DNA from: Pseudoneobacillus sp052180215
Lineage (GTDB): Bacteria > Bacillota > Bacilli > Bacillales > Cytobacillaceae
Assembly: GCF_052180215.1 (NCBI RefSeq)
Contig: NZ_CP197471.1
Coordinates: 2,514,001-2,578,000 of the forward strand
DNA length: 64,000 nucleotides
Direction of reading: 5' to 3'
Shown here: positions 9,113 through 16,114 of the stretch, piece by piece
Numbering within the stretch: the stretch's first letter is position 1
How the letters are laid out: every line of letters starts with the position of its first letter
Translations under genes and position numbers: made by a program
Notes under the pieces: model-generated
Told to the model about the DNA's origin: nothing
Database searches by the model: none
The model's input: only the letters and a program-made list of their open reading frames with translations

Positions 9113-10189
9113 ATGAAAAAAATGAGAGTCGGGATTATCGGAACTGGCTTTGGAGCAAAAGTTCATGCCCCAATGATGAAATTTCATAGTGGATTTGAAG
9201 TAGTTGCGCTTGCAAGTGTGGCACGTGGAAATGTGGAAGAAGCGAAACAAACAAGCGGAATTGAAAATATTTATACGGATTGGAAGCTGATGCTTGAAAA
9301 CGAACAGCTTGATTTAGTTGTGATTGCGTCTGCAGTCCATCTACATCATGAAATGGTGTTAGCTGCATATGAAAGAGGAATTGACATACTATGTGAAAAA
9401 CCAATGGCCCTAAATGAAAATCAGACCGTAGAAATGATTACAAAAAGAAATGAAGTTGGAAAACTTGGACTTATTAATCATGAATTTCGTTTTCTTCCCG
9501 CTAGAACAAAGGTTAAGGAGATAATAGATAGCGGCGATATTGGTGACATTACTCATATTCGATATATTTGTACATACGCTAACTTCAACACACTTGTATC
9601 AAAATCTAGAGGATGGCTAGGGCATGCACAAACTGGTGGCGGTATGTTAGGTGCAATTGGATCTCATATGACGGATTCCTTGCATTGGTGGACAAACAGT
9701 ACATTTAAAGAAGTGATGGCTAATCTACCTATCCATGTTCCTGTTTCTACTGATCATGAAGGAAATGTTGAAACTAGAACTGCAGATGACGGATTCCAAG
9801 TTATCGGTACTCTTGAAAATGGAGCAACCGTTACAATGGAACTTATTTCTTCCGCGCGCCAAACGGCAAATAATTGGCAATTAGAGGTTTTTGGTAAAAA
9901 AGGTACTTTAGTCATGTTCGATGACATTAAAGTTTATCTATCAAGAGGTGATGAGTCTCTTCAAGAAATTCAACTTGAAACAGATTTAGAACCACCGAAA
10001 GATTTACCCGCTGCTGCTGCCCGCTATTATAATGGATTTAACAGAATGCTTGATGCCCTTTACACAACATTTGAATCAGGCCTACAGCATCCTTACCTTG
10101 CTACTTTTGAAAACGGCTTATCGACACAGAGAGTACTTGATGCTATCAGACTTTCAGCAAGTGATGGTAAGAAAGTGACGGTAAAATAG
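9113..10189 (+). CDS. Gfo/Idh/MocA-family NAD(P)-dependent oxidoreductase
   Basis: This is a dehydrogenase of 358 aa. The N-terminal Rossmann motif is VGIIGTGFGAK (about residues 6-16). The family EKP motif (CEKPMALN) follows near residue 95, and a C-terminal substrate domain contains GGGMLGAIGSHMTDSLHWW, with the usual D/H pair. AAGGAG lies nine bases upstream of the ATG at 9113. The substrate cannot be read from sequence; many relatives act on sugars or inositols. It is monocistronic and divergent from the moxR operon. Confidence 0.85.
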   Translation: MKKMRVGIIGTGFGAKVHAPMMKFHSGFEVVALASVARGNVEEAKQTSGIENIYTDWKLMLENEQLDLVVIASAVHLHHEMVLAAYERGIDILCEKPMALNENQTVEMITKRNEVGKLGLINHEFRFLPARTKVKEIIDSGDIGDITHIRYICTYANFNTLVSKSRGWLGHAQTGGGMLGAIGSHMTDSLHWWTNSTFKEVMANLPIHVPVSTDHEGNVETRTADDGFQVIGTLENGATVTMELISSARQTANNWQLEVFGKKGTLVMFDDIKVYLSRGDESLQEIQLETDLEPPKDLPAAAARYYNGFNRMLDALYTTFESGLQHPYLATFENGLSTQRVLDAIRLSASDGKKVTVK

Positions 10190-10267
10190 GGCATTTTTAT
10201 AGAATGACTATATAAAATGTCTAGGTTATTCTTTAAAGAAAAAACTATTTTGGAGGCACCTACAAGA

Positions 10268-10891
10268 ATGGCAACAAAAAAATACTATGTTGTATGGAAT
10301 GGTAGAAAAACAGGGATTTATGAGTCTTGGGCCGAATGTGAACAACAAACAAAAGGATACCAAGGTGCTCGTTTTAAGTCCTTTCTTTCATTAGAGGAAG
10401 CTACAAATGCTTTTCATGCAGGCTATACAAATACATCCTCACAAAAAAAACAAAATACAGCTAATAAAGGAGTATCTATTACTCCATCCGTTGAAATGGA
10501 CAGTATTTCAGTTGATGCTGCATGCAGTGGGAATCCAGGAATGATGGAATACCAAGGTGTTTATACAAAAACTGGCGAACAACTCTTTCATTTTGGACCT
10601 GTTCTGGGTACGAATAATATTGGTGAATTTTTAGGTATTGTTCATGCCCTTGCATTATTAAAAAAAGATGGGAAAGATACAACCATTTATTCAGATTCTC
10701 GTACAGCTCTTTCTTGGGTTCGCAATAAGAAAGCAAATACCTCACTTGAAAGGAATAAGAATACTGAAATGGTTTGGGAAATGATTGAACGTGCTGAGAA
10801 ATGGTTGAAGGAGAATACGTATTCGAATAAAATATTGAAATGGGAAACCAGCCTATTAGGTGAAATCAAAGCAGACTTTGGTCGAAAATAG
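10268..10891 (+). CDS. rnhA: Ribonuclease H with N-terminal viroplasmin-type domain
   Basis: This is an RNase H1 of 207 aa that cuts RNA in RNA-DNA hybrids. The first 50 residues are the hybrid-binding (Cauli_VI) domain (KYYVVWNGRKTGIYESW ... GARFKSF). The catalytic part keeps all four acidic residues: D83 (SVDAACSGNPG), E120 (NNIGEF), D143 (YSDSRTAL) and D203 (EIKADFGRK). This layout matches Bacillus halodurans RNase H. TTTTGGAGG lies upstream of the ATG at 10268. The gene name is by family, not by orthology. Confidence 0.9.
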   Translation: MATKKYYVVWNGRKTGIYESWAECEQQTKGYQGARFKSFLSLEEATNAFHAGYTNTSSQKKQNTANKGVSITPSVEMDSISVDAACSGNPGMMEYQGVYTKTGEQLFHFGPVLGTNNIGEFLGIVHALALLKKDGKDTTIYSDSRTALSWVRNKKANTSLERNKNTEMVWEMIERAEKWLKENTYSNKILKWETSLLGEIKADFGRK

Positions 10892-10900
10892 AATGAAGAC

Positions 10901-10944
10901 AAGTGCCAGTTCTTTTCAATTTGAATCTTACTGGCACTTTTTAT
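10901..10944 (+). terminator. Terminator after RNase H gene
   Basis: AAGTGCCAGT (10901-10910) and ACTGGCACTT (10930-10939) form a 10-bp stem with a 19-nt loop, followed by TTTTATTTTTT. Confidence 0.85.
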
Positions 10945-11026
10945 TTTTTCATCTTAAAATCTTATGACATTTCTCACATGAAATGGGAAACTTCCACTAA
11001 TACTAGAAATGGGAGGATGTCTAAAT

Positions 11027-11953
11027 ATGATTATTTCTTGGATTTTGGGAATATCCCTATTTTCACAACAATTAAATACTGACAACATAATATTGGTGGG
11101 TCCCGAGGGAAAGACAATTGAAACCATCCAACGAGATGAATATCTTTTACCTATCCCTGGTGGTATTTTTATCAATGTCGATCAATATATTCATTTCCTT
11201 GAAGCAATGGATCAACAGATTTATAAACCACCAATCAATGCCACTGTAGGAGAGAATGGTAATATTGTTTCAGAACAATTAGGCTATCGTTTAGATCGAG
11301 ATTTATTAACTTCTAAGCTATATAACCATTTTTTAAATCCCGGGGCTAATATAATTGGTGTCCCTACCATTCCAATTTACCCAAGAGTCGATAGCGAATT
11401 ACTTTCAACCATTTTAGAAAAGAAAATCGGTACATATATTACTTATTTCAATGCTCATAATGAGAAACGATCTCATAATATAATTCTTGCAGCAGAAGCA
11501 ATTAATAACAAAGTTGTTTTCCCTGGAGAGACCTTTTCATTTAACCGTGTCGTTGGGAAAAGAACAAAAGATAAAGGTTATCTTCAAGCACCTATTATTG
11601 TTAGAGGAGAATTATCAGAAGGAATCGGCGGAGGGATTTGCCAGGTTTCTTCCACTCTTTTTAATGCAGTTGATAATGCGGGTTTGAAAATTATGGAACG
11701 GTATTCTCATAGTAAACGGGTTCCCTATGTTCCTCAGGGGCGAGATGCCACTGTAAGCTGGTATGGACCTGATTTTTCCTTTAAAAATAAATTTAATCAA
11801 CCCATTTTTATTAAAACAAAAGTATATGAAGGAAAATTGGTTGTGTCGATATATTCTTCCGATTTAATAAATAATACACCAAAAAAAATTCCTAGTGCTT
11901 CTTCGATCCTACCAAAAGAAATTAATGTTGATATTGGCGTTGATGATGAATAG
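11027..11953 (+). CDS. VanW-family protein (YoaR-like)
   Basis: This is a 308-aa protein with a hydrophobic N-terminus (signal peptide or anchor, residues 1-16). The VanW core lies in the C-terminal half (PGETFSFNRVVGKRTKDKGY, then GGGICQVSSTLFNA, about residues 165-225). VanW domains occur beside vancomycin-resistance genes, but their biochemical role is unknown. In Bacillus they are common as stand-alone cell-wall proteins. The start at 11027 follows GGGAGG by about ten bases. Nothing around it suggests a glycopeptide-resistance cluster. Confidence 0.8.
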   Translation: MIISWILGISLFSQQLNTDNIILVGPEGKTIETIQRDEYLLPIPGGIFINVDQYIHFLEAMDQQIYKPPINATVGENGNIVSEQLGYRLDRDLLTSKLYNHFLNPGANIIGVPTIPIYPRVDSELLSTILEKKIGTYITYFNAHNEKRSHNIILAAEAINNKVVFPGETFSFNRVVGKRTKDKGYLQAPIIVRGELSEGIGGGICQVSSTLFNAVDNAGLKIMERYSHSKRVPYVPQGRDATVSWYGPDFSFKNKFNQPIFIKTKVYEGKLVVSIYSSDLINNTPKKIPSASSILPKEINVDIGVDDE

Positions 11954-11966
11954 ATGTATAGAAAAA

Positions 11967-12000
11967 AATGTCCACCCGAAAATGAGTGGACATTTTATTT
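11967..12000 (+). terminator. Terminator between convergent genes
   Basis: AATGTCCAC (11967-11975) and GTGGACATT (11986-11994) form a 9-bp perfect stem. T runs occur on both strands, so it probably serves the VanW-like gene and the converging repeat-protein gene. Confidence 0.85.
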
Positions 12001-12011
12001 TATAAGGTCTT

Positions 12012-12434
12012 TTACCAAAAATAAGGGTATCCGAAATAAGAGTAAGGATATGGATATCCGTAAAATGGATATGGGTATCCAAATCCATAATATGGTGGGA
12101 ATAATGCACTACCCAATAAACCGCCTAAAACACCGCCGAAGAATGGGCCTCCCCAAAATGGTCCCCATCCGAAGAAAGGTCTGCCAAAGCCGAAAAATGG
12201 GCGTCCAAAACCGAAGCCAAATGGTCCTCCAAATCCAAAGAATGGCCGTCCAAAGCCGAAGCCAAATGGTTTCCCAAATCCAAAGAATGGCCGTCCAAAA
12301 CCGAAGCCAAATGGTCTTCCAAATCCAAAACGGCCAAAGCCACCAAAAGGTCTTATTCTCTCATCAGTTTGTTCAATTGGAGATTGGTTAAAATAATAAA
12401 GTTCACTTGGTGAAAACTGTATTTCTGTATTCAA
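12012..12434 (-). CDS. Gly/Phe-rich repeat protein, possible spore-surface protein
   Basis: This is a 140-aa low-complexity protein. After a 27-residue ordinary N-terminus it is almost only G, F, P, R, Y and W. Three tandem copies of xPFGFGFGRPFFGFG lie at residues 40-54, 55-69 and 70-84, followed by degenerate units and a Tyr/Pro-rich tail (GYPYPFYGYPYP). The start is TTG at 12434, six bases after GAGGAGGG. I know no enzyme of this kind. Similar Gly- or Tyr-rich repeats occur in spore coat and other surface proteins, so a structural surface role is a guess. Confidence 0.75.
   Translation of the reverse strand: MNTEIQFSPSELYYFNQSPIEQTDERIRPFGGFGRFGFGRPFGFGFGRPFFGFGKPFGFGFGRPFFGFGGPFGFGFGRPFFGFGRPFFGWGPFWGGPFFGGVLGGLLGSALFPPYYGFGYPYPFYGYPYPYSYFGYPYFW
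12183..12317. repeat. Three 45-bp tandem repeats inside the Gly/Phe-rich gene
   Basis: The DNA for residues 40-84 is made of three near-identical 45-bp units with no spacers. Such an array can gain or lose units by slippage, so copy number may vary between strains. Confidence 0.85.
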
Positions 12435-12533
12435 AAGAATCCCTCCTCACTTTTTCACCATATTTGTATGCGTTTGACCTATGAAAATCTTGGGTAAACG
12501 CCTTTTAAATAAAAATTTTTAGACATATATCCC

Positions 12534-12570
12534 ATAAAAAAAACACCTATGAAATTCTCCATAAGTGTTT
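12534..12570 (-). terminator. Terminator of the ABC exporter operon
   Basis: On the minus strand AAACACTTATG and CATAGGTGTTT pair with one mismatch and are followed by a T run. Confidence 0.75.
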
Positions 12571-12577
12571 AGTCTAT

Positions 12578-13558
12578 CTAATAGATATCTTGATTAATAA
12601 AAACCAAAAAGGAAATGATTAATGCAGCAATCCCCCAAACAGTTAGGACAACCATAGAGAAACCTAAGGACATTCCTTCAATAGGAGGAGCTGTACCCGC
12701 TAAATATCCTGTTAAATCTAGATTAATCATAAATAAGTATTTAGCAGATTCCCATGAAGAAACCATATTGCTAAGAATGGCACCAGATATTAAGGCAGCC
12801 AACATAATGCCCATCCCGACCGGAGTACTTTTCACTAACACAGAAATTAAAAACGTAATTGTTCCAACTAAAACGGCAACAAACCAAACCAAACTAAACT
12901 CCATCAAAAGATACTCCCATTGAGGAATTAATTGTACAGTATTTGTATTCAATTCCCCCGCTTCTATATTGAAACCCGTTAGTATAGGTGCACTCCATCC
13001 ATTATAGCCAAACACAAATCCAGAAATAAGATAAGAAAGGATTCCAAACATTAAAATAATGATAGAAACAGAAAGGATAAGAGCTAAATATTTACTCATT
13101 AATATTTTCCAGCGTTTAACCGGTCTCGTAAGTAATAGCTTGACCGTTCCAGTACCAATTTCAGAGGAAACAAGGTCAGCAGCTACAATCATTACCATTA
13201 AAGGCAAAAATAAAGTAATTGAATGTTGAGCAAAATTACGCATAAATGTAGGTGCACCAGGCTCCATTGGATTAATGTTATGATCTAAATAATATTGCTG
13301 CTGTTGTACACGTAATTGCAGCTGATTTTTCCACTCATCCGAAATACCACTACTAGTCAAACGGTTTTGGGTGTCAATTATTTGTTGTTGTAGAGTTGTA
13401 CGCCAATCTACATTCCCAAATTTTTCTTTGGTTCTCTCTAGCTCTTTAAATTGAGCATAGGTGAATAATGCTACAAGAATGGCAATAATCAGCCCTACAT
13501 ATACCATTTTCTTTCTGCGAACAATTTTTAACATTTCATTCTGAATGAGGTTAATCAA
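12578..13558 (-). CDS. ABC-2 type transporter permease
   Basis: This is a 326-aa membrane subunit with one N-terminal TM helix, an extracellular loop of about 90 residues and five more TM segments near 115-325. The motif SSEIGTGTVKLLLTRPVKRWKIL is interrupted in the middle as GTGTVKLLLTRPVKR (about residue 140), a hallmark of ABC-2 permeases. It overlaps the ATPase gene by eight bases. The substrate is unknown; relatives export antibiotics, lipids or peptides. Confidence 0.85.
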   Translation of the reverse strand: MINLIQNEMLKIVRRKKMVYVGLIIAILVALFTYAQFKELERTKEKFGNVDWRTTLQQQIIDTQNRLTSSGISDEWKNQLQLRVQQQQYYLDHNINPMEPGAPTFMRNFAQHSITLFLPLMVMIVAADLVSSEIGTGTVKLLLTRPVKRWKILMSKYLALILSVSIIILMFGILSYLISGFVFGYNGWSAPILTGFNIEAGELNTNTVQLIPQWEYLLMEFSLVWFVAVLVGTITFLISVLVKSTPVGMGIMLAALISGAILSNMVSSWESAKYLFMINLDLTGYLAGTAPPIEGMSLGFSMVVLTVWGIAALIISFLVFINQDIY

Positions 13559-14462
13559 TGGATTCTCCTCCAGTCATTTCAAGAAACAAATCTTCCAATG
13601 CCGGAAGTTTTCTAGTCATTTCTAACACTTCTACGCCATTTTCAATTAAAACTTTATTCCATAAGGGAGATTGGTTTTCAATAAAAGGAGTCATGATCGT
13701 ACCTTCTCCTGTTTCAACAATCGAACCAAAATTTGCTAAAATTTGCTTCCCTTTCTCATAGGGTGAAACTCTCCAACTGATTTTTTCTTGTAGTGTTAAC
13801 AAATTTTCAACGGAATCTACTTTTATGATTTCTCCTCGCGTTATAATCGCAACTCTATCACACATTAATTGAATTTCACTTAATAAATGACTAGAAACTA
13901 GAACAGTTAACCCCTCTTTTTCGGCTAAATAGCGAATAAACCCCCGCATTTCTCTAATACCCATTGGATCAAGCCCATTAGTTGGTTCATCTAAGATTAA
14001 TACTTTTGGTTTTCCAAGTAATGCTTGTGCAATCCCAAGTCTTTGTCTCATACCAAGAGAATAGGTTTTAACTGGGTCATGGATACGTTCGTTCAAGCGT
14101 ACTAATTTCACCACTTCATTTATGTATGTTGGATCAAAGTGTGGCAGCATTCTACCAAAATGTTCTAGGTTTTCCCATCCTGTTAAATATGGATATAATT
14201 CAGGGTTTTCAACAATACATCCTATGTAACTCATTGCTTTTGTAAATTGACTTTCTACGTTATAACCACATATTTCAATTATTCCTGAGGTTGGTTTTAT
14301 CAATCCAACAAGCATTCTGATAGTGGTAGTCTTCCCAGCTCCATTTGGCCCCAAAAATCCAAAAACTTCTCCTCTTTTCAAATCAAAATCTACACTCTTA
14401 ATAATATCTCTTCTTCCAATCCGTTTTTTCAGCCCTTTTACTGATAATGTTATTTCCTCCAT
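13551..14462 (-). CDS. ABC transporter ATP-binding protein
   Basis: This is a 303-aa ABC ATPase. Walker A is GPNGAGKTT (about residues 38-46), the signature is YSLGMRQRLGIAQALL and Walker B is VLILDEPTNGLDP. A C-terminal extension of about 80 residues is typical of exporter-type (DrrA/CcmA-like) ATPases. The start at 14462 follows AAGGAG by eight bases. It forms an exporter with the overlapping downstream permease. Confidence 0.9.
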   Translation of the reverse strand: MEEITLSVKGLKKRIGRRDIIKSVDFDLKRGEVFGFLGPNGAGKTTTIRMLVGLIKPTSGIIEICGYNVESQFTKAMSYIGCIVENPELYPYLTGWENLEHFGRMLPHFDPTYINEVVKLVRLNERIHDPVKTYSLGMRQRLGIAQALLGKPKVLILDEPTNGLDPMGIREMRGFIRYLAEKEGLTVLVSSHLLSEIQLMCDRVAIITRGEIIKVDSVENLLTLQEKISWRVSPYEKGKQILANFGSIVETGEGTIMTPFIENQSPLWNKVLIENGVEVLEMTRKLPALEDLFLEMTGGESID

Positions 14463-14473
14463 GTTCACTCTCC

Positions 14474-15256
14474 TTACCATGTTATTAAGGAGGCTACACG
14501 CTCTGCAATTAATTTGTAGCCTTCTGCATTTGGATGGAATTTATCTGAATATAAATAATCATTAACCTTCAATTGAAAAAGATCAAAGGTTGGGACAAAA
14601 ACCGTTTGCGGGAATTGATCCAACAATTCACTTGTTTCAAAATTCCATTGGCGAACAGCTTTTGTTGTGACCTCCGCTTGACTTAAATCGATAAACGGAT
14701 TATACAACCCTACAAAGAAAATAGTTGCATCTTTGTTGGCAGTTCTTAAAACAAAGATCATTTCTTTCAGATTTACAAGGTATTGTTCTCTTAACTTATC
14801 AACATTTTGTTGATTTAGTTTTAGAAGAGTTTGTCCACCTTGAAATAAATCATTGCCCCCAATTGTAATGATAATGATATCTGCTTCTTGAACTTGTCTT
14901 TTAATTCCCTCTTGACCTACCTGGTTTAATAGTTGCTTTGAACGAAAGCCTTTTACACCTAAGTTTTGGAGGGTAATTTTTTGTTTTGTTTTTTCTTGTA
15001 ATTGTTCTACTAGGTAACCAATATAGCCTTTTCCACCTTCATCCCCTGTACCTCTCGTTAATGAATCTCCTAAAGCAATAATTGTTCTATTTTGAGTCTT
15101 CTTTGATACTTCATTTACTGGATTCAACTGTTCAATATTGGACTCTTGATGATTAAAAAAGTGGGTTTGGATAGTCCAAATTAATCCAACTGAAAACAAT
15201 AGTAATGACAAACTGGAAAGAATAATCGTTATTTTTACTGAATATTTTTTCACCAT
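14474..15256 (-). CDS. SGNH/GDSL-family hydrolase, membrane-anchored or secreted
   Basis: This is a 260-aa esterase/lipase-like protein. An N-terminal hydrophobic segment (residues 9-30) suggests membrane anchoring or secretion. The SGNH blocks are clear: GDSLTRGTG with Ser65, GGND at 133-136 and the C-terminal D-x-x-H block (DKFHPNAEGY). Its closest B. subtilis type is probably YpmR. It lies just upstream of the ABC exporter genes (12 bp before the ATPase start), so the three may form one transcript. The substrate is unknown. Confidence 0.85.
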   Translation of the reverse strand: MVKKYSVKITIILSSLSLLLFSVGLIWTIQTHFFNHQESNIEQLNPVNEVSKKTQNRTIIALGDSLTRGTGDEGGKGYIGYLVEQLQEKTKQKITLQNLGVKGFRSKQLLNQVGQEGIKRQVQEADIIIITIGGNDLFQGGQTLLKLNQQNVDKLREQYLVNLKEMIFVLRTANKDATIFFVGLYNPFIDLSQAEVTTKAVRQWNFETSELLDQFPQTVFVPTFDLFQLKVNDYLYSDKFHPNAEGYKLIAERVASLITW

Positions 15257-15279
15257 CTTCTCCTACTCCTTTATTGTCT

Positions 15280-16113
15280 TTATCCCCATGTTTCATATAA
15301 TTGAGAAATTTCTTCCTCATGTGTAATACCCAAGTCGGAAGGTGTCTCTAAGATGAATGGTATATTCCTAAAATAAGGTGAATTTATAAAGGCATCAAAA
15401 TGATTTGCAGGTATTTGCCCGTTTTTAAAGATATTTGCATGGCGATCTTTACCGGAGCCAACAGGATATTTTGAATTGTTTAAATGAATAGCTTTTAAAT
15501 GATTAAAATAGCCCAACTCATGGCCCGTTTGTAGAAACTCATCCAAATTTTCACCCGTCCACACGCTACTGGTATAAGCATGGCATGTATCAAAACAAAA
15601 GCCAATTTTTTCAGGATAAGCAGTTAAACTACGTACCTGAACTAGTTCTTCAAGGGTTGTCCCCATTGTGCCTGGTATTCCTGCCACATTCTCAATTAAT
15701 AATAGTGTTTCACCTTCCCATTGTTCCAAAACTAAATCTAACATCTCAATCATTAACTGATAGCCAGCTAGTCTGTTCGTTGAACTAATATGGCTACCAA
15801 AGTGTACGACCACCCCTATAGAACCGCAAGCATTGGCAATTTGTAAATCATTAAGTAAAGATTGAATGGTTAATTTTTTTTTTTCAGAAGATGGTGTGAG
15901 ACTAGTTGGGTAGGGAGTATGGGCTATACTTACTATTCCTAGTTCTTGACAATATCGCTTACAGTTATCTGTATCTTCTTGATTAAAATCTTTTATAGTT
16001 AAGCTCCTTGGATTTTTAGGGAAATATTGATAAGCAGCCCCATTCATGGCGGCTGTTCGTTTCGCTGCACCTAGATACCCTTCTTTAATACTAACGTGGC
16101 AGCCAAATATCAA
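15280..16113 (-). CDS. nfo: Endonuclease IV (AP endonuclease)
   Basis: This is a 277-aa AP endonuclease of the Nfo/YqfS family, which cuts abasic sites in base excision repair. Visible metal-site blocks are GCHVSIKEGY near the start, VVHFGSHI, LLIENVAGIPGTMG, GFCFDTCHAYTSS, KAIHLNNSKYPVGSGKDRHANI and the final ILETPSD; the longest of these carries the His and Asp ligands. I start it at a TTG at 16113, one base after the helicase stop, because AGAGGTGG lies seven bases upstream. The upstream in-frame ATGs would run into the helicase. Confidence 0.9.
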   Translation of the reverse strand: MIFGCHVSIKEGYLGAAKRTAAMNGAAYQYFPKNPRSLTIKDFNQEDTDNCKRYCQELGIVSIAHTPYPTSLTPSSEKKKLTIQSLLNDLQIANACGSIGVVVHFGSHISSTNRLAGYQLMIEMLDLVLEQWEGETLLLIENVAGIPGTMGTTLEELVQVRSLTAYPEKIGFCFDTCHAYTSSVWTGENLDEFLQTGHELGYFNHLKAIHLNNSKYPVGSGKDRHANIFKNGQIPANHFDAFINSPYFRNIPFILETPSDLGITHEEEISQLYETWG

Positions 16114-16114
16114 G

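Noticed and set aside
11027..11953. Vancomycin-resistance cluster
   Set aside because: Only a VanW-type domain is present; no vanH, A, X or S/R genes are near.
12183..12317. CRISPR-like direct repeats
   Set aside because: The 45-bp units have no spacers and code for a repeat protein.
11954..12391. 145-aa plus-strand ORF
   Set aside because: It is the antisense reading of the Gly/Phe repeat gene, with repeat-driven composition and no ribosome site.
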